Shown one piece after another: positions 16,250-25,429 of a stretch of 64,000 nucleotides of DNA. Origin of the DNA: Alphaproteobacteria bacterium UBA998 (lineage in GTDB: Bacteria; Pseudomonadota; Alphaproteobacteria; Rickettsiales; UBA998); contig DBAY01000007.1 in the NCBI GenBank assembly GCA_002291925.1, forward strand, positions 1 to 64,000, given 5' to 3'. Both the position numbers and the translations under genes were made by a program. The notes below the pieces were generated by a model that did no database searches, had not been told where the DNA came from, and worked only from the letters and a program-made list of their open reading frames with translations. Numbering within the stretch: position 1 is the stretch's first letter; each line of letters starts with the position of its first letter.

Positions 16250-17886
16250 ATGCCTGTTTCAACAAGGACGGTCATGCCGCTTTATCTCGAACGCACTTGC
16301 GCCTATATGCGCCGCCGTCTGGCGGAGGGAATCCGCGGCACGCTGGCCCAGCCTGCGGCCATGCTGCTGGCGCTCATCTTCACGCTGCTCTACCTGCCGC
16401 AGGCTTTTATCCTCATTGAGGACATGGGTTTAATCTCCGCCTTCGAGGTGGATCCCGGTAGCCATATTCATGCCATGCGCGATGTGCTGGCGCATTACAG
16501 CATGCATGCCGGGTATCACAGCAAATATTATGGATGGACGTATTTTTTCATTCAATATGTGCTGCTGTCTCCTCTCTACCAGTTTAGTCAAGCATTCGGA
16601 GTGCCCGACGAAACAGCGATCTATTTTGGAATCCGTTTGATTCTTTTTGTGATTGGCCTGGCGTCCACTCTTGCGTTCTACGCGCTTGTACATCGCCTTT
16701 TCAATCGCCAGACGCTTTCCCTGGCAGCAGGGGCAATGTATGCGCTCTCCCCGGTCACCGCGAAATTCTTTTACTTCATTCACCCGGAAACGACCGGAAT
16801 TCTCTTTATATTTCTAAGTTTGCATGCCTTGCTTGATTTTCGCAGAAATCCTGGTGACGGGGTTATTTATACCGCCGGCGTATTCGCGCTTGTGCTGGCC
16901 TCTCTCAGCAAGCAGATTTACTTTCTTCTGGCCCTGCCGGTGATGTGGGTGTTCTTTCTGCATTTTGCCGAGTCGAGCGGCCGGGGCATCCTGAAAACCC
17001 TTTTTCAGTGATGATGGCACGAATGCTTGCGCTAACGGCGTTTGGCGCATTGGTCGTGTTTTTCATCATCCATCCGTCTGCGTTTATTCAGTTTCCGTTA
17101 TTTCTTGAATACCAGTCCACTCTTGGGGGATTTGTGAATGGCGAGAATGCCACTTCCCTGCAAAAGGCGCTCAGGCTGTGGAAGGAGGTGCTTGACGCGC
17201 ATCCGGGAACGCTCATCCTGATGGCGCTGCTGATTCCGGGGATCATAGCGGGGTTTTGGTATTACCGCATTACGCGACGACCGGAAATGCTCTGGCTCGC
17301 AGTGAATGCGCTTTCAGCACTGCTACTGCTGGCGGTCATCATTACCATGAACCGGTTGTTTATCATGGTAAGTTATCTTCAGCCGGTCTATCCCTTGCTC
17401 ATTCTCAATTTCATCGCCCTGCTGGTATGGGCGCGAGATACGCAATGGCGCGGCGGGTGGGTGCTGCATGTCATAGGTATGTATCTTGGGGCAATACTGA
17501 TTGGCGGCTTTATGCTCTATTCTGTTCAGGCGCTTTATGACCGATTGAATTACAAGGATTCCATCGCATCGATCACGTACGAATATGTGCGCCAGAATGT
17601 GGGCGCGAACACGCGCGTGGTGCATGATCATTTCGTGGCGATACCTGAAGCCATGAAGCTGCAGTCGTGCCACTATTGGCAGGGCTGCGGCACGGACGCA
17701 ATTGAGGAGTTTGCGCCTGACGTACTGATGTTTAACCCGGAATTTCGCGTCTCTGAAAAGCCCTATGCCGAAACGGAGCGGCTGAAGCGCTATGTGCGCG
17801 AGCATGGCTTCATCCACGTCACCGATCTCAAGGCACAAAATGTCACCATTTCTGTCTATCGACGCCCTGAGAAGACAACACCGTAG
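16250..17886 (+). pseudogene. GT39/PMT-like membrane glycosyltransferase split by a frameshift
   Basis: Two frames appear to encode halves of one multi-spanning membrane protein: 16250-17011 (253 residues, about six hydrophobic helices, starting LAQPAAMLLALIFTLLYLPQ) and 17011-17886 (291 residues, more helices and a soluble C-terminus). The joint total is near 545 residues, the usual size of polyprenyl-sugar-dependent GT39/ArnT-type enzymes. The first half has a DPGSHIHAM acidic loop after helix 1, where these enzymes carry their catalytic Asp. The first frame stops at TGA 17009-17011 just after a run of five T (17001-17005). A -1 slip there fuses the halves; alternatively the TGATG overlap allows reinitiation. 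DNA here is more AT-rich than the flanking core, which suggests transfer. Confidence 0.65.
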
Positions 17887-17997
17887 TCATAATCTAGAGT
17901 AATGATCAACGTACAGTTTTTCTTGCGAAGTTGGAGCTGAGAAACTACGGTAGCGCCGTTTTTACCCACCCATCTGAACGATACGGAAAGACCAACC

Positions 17998-19224
17998 ATG
18001 CAGCCGAAAGTCGCTTACGCCAAAACCGTTTATGGCCAGAAGGAAATTGATGCCGTCGTCAAATGCCTGAACGAGAGCACGCAGATGGGCAAATATGCGA
18101 GCCAGTTCGAGGCGCGCATTGCCTCCCTCTTTGCCAAGAGGCACGGGCTGTTCGTCAATTCCGGTTCTTCGGCGCTCTATATCGGCATGGAAGCAATGGG
18201 CTTCACGCCGGGCGGAGAGGTCATCACTCCGGCGCTGACCTTCTCCACCACGGTGGGCTGCATCGTGAAATCAGGGCTGGTGCCCGTCTTCGTCGATGTC
18301 GGCGTCAGTGACTACTGCATCGATGTCAGCCGCATCGAGGAGATGGTGACGGACAAGACGGTGGCCATCCTGGCTCCGAACCTGCTCGGCAATCTGTGCG
18401 AATGGGACAAGATCGCGGACATCGCCAAGCGCCATAACCTCAAGGTGATCGAGGATTCCGCTGATACGCTGGGCGCGACGCTGCACGGCAAGTCTAGCGG
18501 ATACTGGAGCGACTGGTCGATCACCAGCTTCTACGGCTCGCACATCATCAACTGCGCCGGCAATGGCGGCATGCTCTGCCTGAATGATCCGGATCAGCTG
18601 CGCGAGGCGAAGCTGCTGCGCTCCTGGGGCCGTTCCTCCTCGATCTTCGATGAGAAGAGCGAGGCGATTGAGAACCGGTTCAACGTGGATGTGGACGGGA
18701 TTGAGTACGACGCGAAATTCATTTTCGAGCGCATCGGCTACAATTTGGAGGGCTCGGAGATCGGCGCTGCGTTCGGGCTCGCCCAGCTTGAGGATCTCGA
18801 GCAGAATATCCGCACCCGCGAGGCCAATTACGCCCGCCAGACGCGCTTCTTCCAGCAATATGAGGAATTCTTCGTGCTGCCGCAGCAGACCGAAGGAACC
18901 CGTACCGCCTGGCTCGCCTATCCGGTCGTCATCCGCCCGGATGCGCCCTTCAAGCGCCGCGAACTCCAGATTGCGCTGGAGAAACAGGCGGTGCAGACCC
19001 GCACGGTGTTCTCGGGCAACATCACCCGCCAGCCCGGCTACCGGAACCTGCCGATGCGCATCTCGCCGCAGGGGCTGGCCAACGCGGACAATATCATGCG
19101 CGGCGGCGTCCTGCTGGCCTGCCACCACGGCCTGACCGAGGAGATGTTCACCTACATGCACGGGCATATCGAGGAGTTCCTGCGGCCGTATCTGGCGCAG
19201 GGCCGTGTCTCCAAGGCGGTGTAA
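17998..19224 (+). CDS. RfbH-like sugar 3-dehydratase of the DegT aminotransferase fold, lacking Fe-S ligands
   Basis: A 408-residue PLP/PMP-fold sugar enzyme. In the motif where aminotransferases have the PLP lysine, it has His: SFYGSH (177-182). This is the mark of the 3-deoxygenating dehydratases RfbH (E1) and ColD. The region after GG aligns by eye with RfbH (RSWGR, then RFNVDVDGIEYDAKFIFERI, then GYNLEGSEIGAAFGLAQL). The segment where RfbH has its clustered Fe-S cysteines reads GRSSSIFDEKSEAIENRF (211-228) and has no Cys. It should act on CDP-4-keto-6-deoxyglucose supplied by the rfbF and rfbG products at 24-26 kb. The start codon begins the conserved domain. A GT2 gene follows 6 bases later, indicating an operon. 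Confidence 0.8.
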   Translation: MQPKVAYAKTVYGQKEIDAVVKCLNESTQMGKYASQFEARIASLFAKRHGLFVNSGSSALYIGMEAMGFTPGGEVITPALTFSTTVGCIVKSGLVPVFVDVGVSDYCIDVSRIEEMVTDKTVAILAPNLLGNLCEWDKIADIAKRHNLKVIEDSADTLGATLHGKSSGYWSDWSITSFYGSHIINCAGNGGMLCLNDPDQLREAKLLRSWGRSSSIFDEKSEAIENRFNVDVDGIEYDAKFIFERIGYNLEGSEIGAAFGLAQLEDLEQNIRTREANYARQTRFFQQYEEFFVLPQQTEGTRTAWLAYPVVIRPDAPFKRRELQIALEKQAVQTRTVFSGNITRQPGYRNLPMRISPQGLANADNIMRGGVLLACHHGLTEEMFTYMHGHIEEFLRPYLAQGRVSKAV

Positions 19225-19230
19225 TCGCGC

Positions 19231-20178
19231 ATGGCGGCGAAGAAGCTGATCTCCATTGTCATCCCGGCCTATAACGAGGAGGCCTGCACCGCCCCGCTTG
19301 AGCGCGGCATCAGCGGCATCATCGACAGCCTGCCGCAGTATGATTTCGAGGTGATCATCGTCGAGAACGGCTCGTATGACCGCACCTACGAGCAGCTGAT
19401 GGAAATCCACCAGCGCGATGGCCGTTACAAGATCGTCAAGCTGACCCGCAATGTCGGCCCGGAAAACGCCATCTGTGCCGGCCTGCAGTTCGCGCGCGGG
19501 GATGCGGCCATCATCACCTATGCCGACCTCGAAGACCCGCCCCACCTGATGCGCGACTTCATCGCCAAATGGGAGGAGGGCTACAAGCATGTATACGGCA
19601 TCACGCGGCAGCGGCAGGGCAGCCGCCTGCGGCGCTTCAATTCCCAGCTTTTCTATACCATCATCAACCGGCTGACCAATAACGTGGTGCCGAAGAATGT
19701 AGCGGATTTCCGGCTGGTCGACCGGCAGGTCTACCAGGAGATCAACCGCATCACCGAGAAGAACCGCTTCCTGCGGGGCCTGTTCGCGTGGCTGAACTAT
19801 AAATCCTTCGGCATCGAATATGACCGCAACACCACGCGGGCGGGCGGCGAATCGAAAGCCTCGACGCTGGTGGTGCTGGCGCTGGCGCTCAAGGCCATTT
19901 TCTCCTACTCGAATTTTCCCCTCAAGATCGCCAGTATTCTGGGTTGCGTCACCGGGGGGCTCTCGCTGCTCGCCATCGTCTATTTCATCGTGCAGTATCT
20001 CTTCTTCGATACGTTTCCCTTCAGCGGGTTTGGCACCATCGTGGTGCTGATGCTGCTGATGTTCAGCATCCTCTTCTTCCTGATCGGGATTCTGGGTGAA
20101 TATGTGGCGCTGATTTACAGCGAGGTGAAGGGGCGCCCGCTCTTCGTGGTGGATGAGCTGGTCGGGATCCGTCCGTGA
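19231..20178 (+). CDS. Polyprenyl-phosphate glycosyltransferase (GT2, GtrB/DPM1-like)
   Basis: Transfers a sugar from a nucleotide donor to undecaprenyl phosphate on the cytoplasmic face of the inner membrane. The 315-residue protein has a GT-A domain (ISIVIPAYNEE at 7-17, VIIVENGSYDRT, LTRNVGPENAICAG, acidic YADLEDPP near residue 95) and two C-terminal membrane helices (about 225-255 and 262-298). It is coupled to the GtrA-family gene (stop and start overlap) and 6 bases downstream of the RfbH-like gene. The set matches GtrA/GtrB glycan-modification modules, with the split GT39 as the likely lipid-sugar-using partner. The sugar transferred is unknown. Confidence 0.88.
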   Translation: MAAKKLISIVIPAYNEEACTAPLERGISGIIDSLPQYDFEVIIVENGSYDRTYEQLMEIHQRDGRYKIVKLTRNVGPENAICAGLQFARGDAAIITYADLEDPPHLMRDFIAKWEEGYKHVYGITRQRQGSRLRRFNSQLFYTIINRLTNNVVPKNVADFRLVDRQVYQEINRITEKNRFLRGLFAWLNYKSFGIEYDRNTTRAGGESKASTLVVLALALKAIFSYSNFPLKIASILGCVTGGLSLLAIVYFIVQYLFFDTFPFSGFGTIVVLMLLMFSILFFLIGILGEYVALIYSEVKGRPLFVVDELVGIRP

Positions 20179-20609
20179 CGACGGACGAGGCCGCGGGAAT
20201 ACGCTTCTGGCCGCTGGCAGTTTTTTTCCGCCTGCCGCAGCCGCTGCGCTATCTGCTGATCGGTGGCTATAACACGGTCATGAGCGGCGCGCTCTATGCC
20301 GGGCTCTACCTGTTGCTCGGCGAGAAGCTGCATTACCTCCTGATCCTGGTGCTGAATTACCTGATCTCGGTTACCCATTCCTTCCTGACGATGAAGTACC
20401 TCGTTTTTCGCAGCCGCGGCCATGTCTGGCGGGAGTATCTGCGCTGCCAGCTTTCCTACCTAACGCTGCTCGGAGCCAATATTCCGTTGCTCAGCCTGCT
20501 GGTGGACGGTCTGGGTATGGGCGCCATTCTTGCCCAGTTTATCTGCACCGTGGTCATCGCGGCGCTGGGCTACGTCCTGCACAAGCGCTTCTCCTTCGCG
20601 GCGCGGTAG
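20175..20609 (+). CDS. GtrA family membrane protein
   Basis: GtrA-like proteins are thought to flip polyprenyl-phosphate-linked sugars across the inner membrane. The 144-residue product has four predicted membrane helices, the family pattern LRYLLIGGYNTVMSGALY in helix 1, and FLTMKYLVFRS after helix 2, plus a closing GYVLHKRFSF. It begins with GTG at 20175, overlapping the GT2 stop (GTGA), so it is translationally coupled. It pairs with the GtrB-like enzyme upstream, as in O-antigen glucosylation loci. It converges on the ThDP-enzyme gene. Confidence 0.88.
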   Translation: MTTDEAAGIRFWPLAVFFRLPQPLRYLLIGGYNTVMSGALYAGLYLLLGEKLHYLLILVLNYLISVTHSFLTMKYLVFRSRGHVWREYLRCQLSYLTLLGANIPLLSLLVDGLGMGAILAQFICTVVIAALGYVLHKRFSFAAR

Positions 20610-20636
20610 CGACGCTCGGCAGAGTCTTCCGGTATT

Positions 20637-22409
20637 TCAGGCGGCGGCTGGCCGGGTCTTGCGCTGATGGTCGGCCACGAAGGGGTTGTCGGCGATGAAT
20701 TCGCTATCGCTCAGATAGGGGAACTGGTCATGCAGCGGATTGCCCAGCTCCAGTTTCGGCTCCAGCACCGTATTCGGGTGGATGATCACGTCGATGAGCC
20801 GCGCGCCGCCGCTGAAGGGGGAGGCGGCGATGTCCTCCAGCTGCTCCACGCGCTGATAGCCGATGCCGTAAGCCTCGGCCAGTTTGCTGAAATCCGGGCA
20901 GCTATAGCCGTGGCCGGTCGCGGCATAGCGCCCGGCGAAGTTGAGGTCCTGAAACTGCTTGATGATGCCATAGCCGCCGTTATTCATCACGATGATGGTG
21001 ATCGGCAGCCCGTGCTCGCGGATGACTTGCAGCTCTTGAATGTTGAGTTGCATCCCGCCATCGCCGATGACAGCGATCACCTGCCGGCCCGGCTGCACGA
21101 GCGCCGCGCCGATGGCCGCCGGCAGCGCATAGCCCATCGGCGAGTTGCCCCCGGCGGTGAATATGGCCTGACGGCGGCGCAGGAAGGTCTGGAAAAGCCA
21201 GCACATGGCGGCGCCGGTATCGCCGATGACCACGGCATCCTCCGTGACATACTCGCTGAGACGCTCGATGACGGCGTAGGGCGAGAGCGTGCCGCTGCGC
21301 TCGGCGAACTGGCTGTGCGTTTTGCCAAAATAGCGCGCGTGCATCTGCCCCACATAGCTGCGCCACGCGGGTGACTGCACCGGCGCGGGCACCTGATCCA
21401 GCACGCTCCCGAACCCGGCGAAATTCGCCTGGATCGTCCGGTATTCGTTGATGGCGTATTTCCGCAGCTCCTCGCCGTCCACGTCAATCGCCAGCACTTC
21501 GGCGCTGATGGCGAACAGCTTGGTGTTGGAGCCGCGCTGGCGGTTATCGAGCCGGCTGCCGAGGACGAGCAGGCGATCACAATTCTGCACGAGGCAGTTT
21601 GCACCGCGATTGCCATAGACACCGATGGTGCCGTGATAATTCGGCGAGTAATTGTCGAAATAGCGCATGCCGTTCCAGCTAGCGACAAACGAGATGCCGT
21701 GGCGGTTCAGGAAGGCCTCGACGGCGGCCGCTTCCTGCGCCCCCGCCAAGCCCGGCCCGGCACCGAAAATGGCCAGCGGCCGCTCACCGCCGCGGAAGAA
21801 CTCGGAGATGCGCTGCGCGATGGCGGTATCTTCCGACGCGCTGCGCGAAGAGACGGCGGGCGGTGCATATTGCAGGACGCTGCCCATATCTTCCTGCTGC
21901 ACATTCATCGGCACGTCGATCAGCACCGGACCCTTGCGGTCGCTGATAGCGATGTTCCATGCCTTCTCCAGCTCGCGGCGCAGTTCCTCGCCGCTGGTCA
22001 CCTGCACGGCGTATTTAGTGATCGGGCGGACCATGTCGACGATCTTGGTTTCCTGGAACCCGGCCTGCCGGACATCCGCGCCGAGATATTGCGCGCTCTC
22101 CCGCAGGTTGATCTGCCCGGTGATGTGAATGGAGGGGATGGAGTCGAAATAGGAGCAGGCGATGCCGGTGATGAGATTGGTGGCGCCGGGCCCGGACGTC
22201 GCGACCGTCACCCCCGGAATGCCGGTGGTGCGCCAGACGGCATCCGCCGCCATCGCCGCGCCCTGCTCATGGTGAAAGCAGGTATAGCCCAGCTGCGGGT
22301 GGCGTTCGATGGCATCAATGATGAAGGCGCAGGCCCCGCCCGTCATCAGGAAGACATTGGAGACGCCGCGCTGATGCAGGAACTCCGCAATGTATTCCGA
22401 GCCGTTCAT
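20637..22409 (-). CDS. ThDP-dependent enzyme of the acetolactate synthase/pyruvate decarboxylase family (YerE-like candidate)
   Basis: A 590-residue thiamine-diphosphate enzyme with all three domains. The catalytic Glu is E48 in CFHHEQGAAMAADA. The PYR domain contains TSGPGATNLITGI. The ThDP-binding signature GDG...NN spans residues 449-477 (IGDGGMQLNIQEL, IIVMNN). Its place inside a CDP-sugar cluster argues against housekeeping acetolactate synthase. In yersiniose synthesis YerE, a ThDP enzyme of this family, adds a two-carbon unit from pyruvate to CDP-4-keto-3,6-dideoxyglucose. A similar role here is inference. The start at 22409 is one base after the fusion gene's stop; the frame extends to 22553 but only within that gene. 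Confidence 0.8.
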   Translation of the reverse strand: MNGSEYIAEFLHQRGVSNVFLMTGGACAFIIDAIERHPQLGYTCFHHEQGAAMAADAVWRTTGIPGVTVATSGPGATNLITGIACSYFDSIPSIHITGQINLRESAQYLGADVRQAGFQETKIVDMVRPITKYAVQVTSGEELRRELEKAWNIAISDRKGPVLIDVPMNVQQEDMGSVLQYAPPAVSSRSASEDTAIAQRISEFFRGGERPLAIFGAGPGLAGAQEAAAVEAFLNRHGISFVASWNGMRYFDNYSPNYHGTIGVYGNRGANCLVQNCDRLLVLGSRLDNRQRGSNTKLFAISAEVLAIDVDGEELRKYAINEYRTIQANFAGFGSVLDQVPAPVQSPAWRSYVGQMHARYFGKTHSQFAERSGTLSPYAVIERLSEYVTEDAVVIGDTGAAMCWLFQTFLRRRQAIFTAGGNSPMGYALPAAIGAALVQPGRQVIAVIGDGGMQLNIQELQVIREHGLPITIIVMNNGGYGIIKQFQDLNFAGRYAATGHGYSCPDFSKLAEAYGIGYQRVEQLEDIAASPFSGGARLIDVIIHPNTVLEPKLELGNPLHDQFPYLSDSEFIADNPFVADHQRKTRPAAA

Positions 22410-22410
22410 C

Positions 22411-24258
22411 TCAGAACGCGCGCCGCATGGTGACGTCGTAGGCAGCAGCGGGCTCATATTCGGAAGCCACGATCTCCTGATAGAAGCTCTGCCCGGCTTC
22501 GGAGACGCGGCGCATCGGAACGCGCAGGATCTCGCTGAAGCCCAGCGCCTCATACAGGCGCACGGCCGGGGTGTTATGGCCGAGGACGCGCAGATACATG
22601 TGCGCCAGGTCGAACTCCTGTTTCGCCCAGTCGATCAGCGCCGTGCAGGCAGCCTGCATGATGCCCTTCTCCGCGCCTGCTACGCCGCGCACGATGTTGT
22701 CGAGCTCGCAGAAGCGTTGCTGGTGATTGAAGCGGAAGAGGCCGACATGGCCGATTTTCTCGCCCTTCGCATTCTCCACGAAGAAGAGGAGGCGGTCCGG
22801 CACCTCGAACAGGGCCTTGTCCATCCAGCGCTGCGTCCCTTCCTCGGTCACAGTGAACTGCGAGGGGAACCATTCCTGCGCGTTGCGACGCCAGTCGGCC
22901 AGCAGCTTCACCAGCTCCGGCCGGGAGGAATCCTGTTGCGTGACCGGCACGAGGCGGCCCTTCTGGCCCTGCGCGCCATAGGTGAAGGCCAGCGACGGGT
23001 TTTCCTCGCCGGTCTTGATGCGGCGCAGCGTGGCGGTGGTCCGCTCGCGGCGGGCGAGCCAGCCGCCGACCGGGATGGAGGCGCTGCCGCCGCGCGTGCG
23101 CGCCAGGATATCGCGCACATGGCCGCAGATATAGTCGATTTCCTCCTCGGTGCGGTTATGGCCGCTGGGCAGGTTGATGCCGCGCAGCCCGACATGGTAC
23201 GCGGTCGGGTTGGCGGCCTGGGTGAACATCGGGAAGGCGCTGATCGGGTAGAAGATCGGCCGGGAGTCGACCTTGCGTTGCTTCAGCTCAGCGATGAAGG
23301 CGTCACGCTCTAGCGGCACCTTGTCCGAGAGGACGATGGAGCTCATCCAGTAGATGTTCTTGGCCCACGGCTTCTGGCCGTTGATGCTGATCTCCGGGAT
23401 GTCCTGCAACCGCTCCTGGTACCATTTGAAGATCTGGATGCGGCGCTCGACAATCTCCTCGGCCCGTTCGATCTGGGCGAGGCCGATGGCCGCCTGCACG
23501 TTCGACATCTTGTATTTGAAGCCGATCGACTCGTTGAAGAGGACCTTTGTCTTGCTGCGGCCATGGTCGCCGATGATGCGGGCGCGGTCCATCAACTCGG
23601 CGTCCGACGTGACGAGCATGCCGCCCTCGCCGGTCACCACCGCCTTGGCGCCCTGGAAGCTGAAGGCCGCGGCATTGCCGATCGAGCCGGTCTTGCGGCC
23701 GTAATATTCCGCGCCGATGGCCTGCGCCGAATCCTCGAAGACGAAGAGGTTATGCTTGCGGGCCAGCTCCAGCAGCGGGTTCATGTCGCAGGGATGGCCG
23801 TAGAGATGCACCGGCATGATGGCCTTGGTGCGCGGGGTAATGAGCCGCTCCACGCTTTCGGGCAGCATGGTCCAGGATTCCGGGTCAATGTCGCAGAAGA
23901 CCGGGGTGGCGCCGGTGTAGACGACCGCCGAGGCGGTGGCGATCCAGGTCAGCTCCGGCACGATGACCTCGTCGCCCTCGCCGATGCCGGCGGCCAGCAG
24001 TGCCAGATGCATGGCGCCGGTGCAGCTGGAGGTGGCCATGGCATGGCTGGTGCCGACATAGCCGGCAAAGGTCTTCTCGAATTTCGCGAGATATTCTCCC
24101 CATTTATCGTTCCAGCCATTCTTCACGGCATCGACGCCGTAAGCCACTTCGCGGGTGGAAATGGTCGGCCCGGCGGTCAGGATGAGCTGGGAGATGGTGC
24201 GCGGCGCCTCTTCCACGTCGGAGGAGAGGGTCGGCTTTTCAGCGAGCGAGGGGGTCAT
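22411..24258 (-). CDS. Sugar aminotransferase (DegT family) fused to a GNAT N-acetyltransferase
   Basis: A 615-residue bifunctional protein. Residues about 25-395 are a DegT/DnrJ/EryC1 PLP aminotransferase resembling perosamine synthase, with the Schiff-base lysine K205 in SFQGAKAVVTGEGG and the usual FEDSAQAIGAEY. Residues about 435-605 are a GNAT domain (EKIGHVGLFRFN, ELDNIVRG, AEKGIMQAACTAL, VLGHNTPAVRLYEALGF). It would transaminate a 4-keto-sugar and acylate the new amine, as separate enzymes do for N-acyl 4-amino sugars. A promoter-like sequence lies at 24301-24329. The ThDP gene follows one base later. It could compete with the RfbH-like enzyme for the 4-keto intermediate from RfbG. Confidence 0.85.
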   Translation of the reverse strand: MTPSLAEKPTLSSDVEEAPRTISQLILTAGPTISTREVAYGVDAVKNGWNDKWGEYLAKFEKTFAGYVGTSHAMATSSCTGAMHLALLAAGIGEGDEVIVPELTWIATASAVVYTGATPVFCDIDPESWTMLPESVERLITPRTKAIMPVHLYGHPCDMNPLLELARKHNLFVFEDSAQAIGAEYYGRKTGSIGNAAAFSFQGAKAVVTGEGGMLVTSDAELMDRARIIGDHGRSKTKVLFNESIGFKYKMSNVQAAIGLAQIERAEEIVERRIQIFKWYQERLQDIPEISINGQKPWAKNIYWMSSIVLSDKVPLERDAFIAELKQRKVDSRPIFYPISAFPMFTQAANPTAYHVGLRGINLPSGHNRTEEEIDYICGHVRDILARTRGGSASIPVGGWLARRERTTATLRRIKTGEENPSLAFTYGAQGQKGRLVPVTQQDSSRPELVKLLADWRRNAQEWFPSQFTVTEEGTQRWMDKALFEVPDRLLFFVENAKGEKIGHVGLFRFNHQQRFCELDNIVRGVAGAEKGIMQAACTALIDWAKQEFDLAHMYLRVLGHNTPAVRLYEALGFSEILRVPMRRVSEAGQSFYQEIVASEYEPAAAYDVTMRRAF

Positions 24259-24300
24259 GGGTGCAGAAACTTCTCTAATGACAACATGTTGGAAAAACCA

Positions 24301-24329
24301 TATCTACGCCTTGCTTCCAGCCCTGTCAA
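24301..24329 (-). promoter_or_regulatory. Putative promoter for the aminotransferase-ThDP operon
   Basis: On the minus strand TTGACA (24324-24329) and TAGATA (24301-24306) are 17 bases apart. The transcript would start near 24294, leaving a 36-base leader. The -10 match is weak, the -35 perfect. Confidence 0.4.
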
Positions 24330-24358
24330 AGGGATTCCTGACGCCCATCCACGGCGTA

Positions 24359-25429
24359 TCAGAGACCGGCCAGATCGAGGTATTGCGTGATCTGGCGCAG
24401 GGTGACGGCGTGCATGTCGGCCTTGGCGAAATACTCGCCGAACCAGTCCGCCGTCAGCTGGATGGCTTCTTCCTGCGTATAGCGCGGGCGCCAGCCGATG
24501 GCATGCTTGATCTGGCTGTTATCGAGCCGCAGCGTCAGGGTTTCATGCAGGCGGTCATCGCGTTCGATGCGGTACTCGCCGCGTCCGAGCGTGGTGATGA
24601 ATATTTGTGTCAGCGCCTCAACGGTGATCGGATGCACGTCATCCGGGCCGAAATTGAAGGCGGTGGCAAAGCGGGCACCTTCCGTGTGCAGCCATGCCGC
24701 CAGCATCAGATAGCCGGCGACCACCTCGATGACATGCTGCCAGGGACGAATGGCGTCCGGTGAGCGAAGCGTCACCGTTTGCCCGCGCATGACGCTCTCG
24801 ACGATGTCGGGAATCAGGCGGTCCTGCGAGAAATCGCCGCCTCCGATGACGTTGCCCGCGCGCGCCGAAGCCAGATGAATTCCGGCCTCCGCGAAAAAGG
24901 AGCGCCGGTAGGAGGTGGTGATAAGCTCCGCACAGGCCTTGGAGGCGGAGTAGGGGTCATGGCCGCCCAGCCGGTCGTTCTCGCGATAGGGCCAGACCCA
25001 TTCGGCGTTCTCGTAGCATTTGTCGGTCGTGATATTGAGCACGGTACGGCAGCTGTTCTGGCGCCGGATCGCCTCGAACAGATGGACCGTGCCGAGAATA
25101 TTGGTCTGCCACGTTTCCAGCGGGTCGCGGTAGGAGGCGCGCACCAGCGGTTGCGCGGCCATATGGATGATGATGTCCGGGCGGGCGGCGGCCATCGCGG
25201 CTTCCAGCGCCACGGCGTCGCGGATATCGCCGTAGGTGGAGCGGGTGATGCGGTCACCGATGGACAGCTGCTCGAACAGGTTGCCGCGAAGATTCACCGG
25301 CGGCAGGGCGAATCCGTACACTTCCGCGCCGAGATGCGCCAGAAGCAGCGCCATCCAGCTCCCCTTGAAGCCGGTATGGCCGGTGAGGAAAATCCGTTTT
25401 CCGGCGTAGAAATCCGCAAGGCGCGTCAT
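24359..25429 (-). CDS. rfbG: CDP-glucose 4,6-dehydratase
   Basis: NAD-dependent extended SDR that converts CDP-glucose to CDP-4-keto-6-deoxyglucose. The 356-residue protein has the N-terminal RIFLTGHTGFKGSW, in which the variant TGHTGFKGSW is diagnostic of RfbG over RmlB/Gmd. The active-site triad is in NITTDKCYEN and the YSASKACAE motif (Y-x3-K), and the loop VWPYRENDRLGGHDPYS follows the pattern of RfbG. It overlaps the rfbF stop by four bases and is coupled to it. It supplies the 4-keto sugar used by the RfbH-like, aminotransferase or ThDP enzymes in the same island. Confidence 0.93.
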   Translation of the reverse strand: MTRLADFYAGKRIFLTGHTGFKGSWMALLLAHLGAEVYGFALPPVNLRGNLFEQLSIGDRITRSTYGDIRDAVALEAAMAAARPDIIIHMAAQPLVRASYRDPLETWQTNILGTVHLFEAIRRQNSCRTVLNITTDKCYENAEWVWPYRENDRLGGHDPYSASKACAELITTSYRRSFFAEAGIHLASARAGNVIGGGDFSQDRLIPDIVESVMRGQTVTLRSPDAIRPWQHVIEVVAGYLMLAAWLHTEGARFATAFNFGPDDVHPITVEALTQIFITTLGRGEYRIERDDRLHETLTLRLDNSQIKHAIGWRPRYTQEEAIQLTADWFGEYFAKADMHAVTLRQITQYLDLAGL

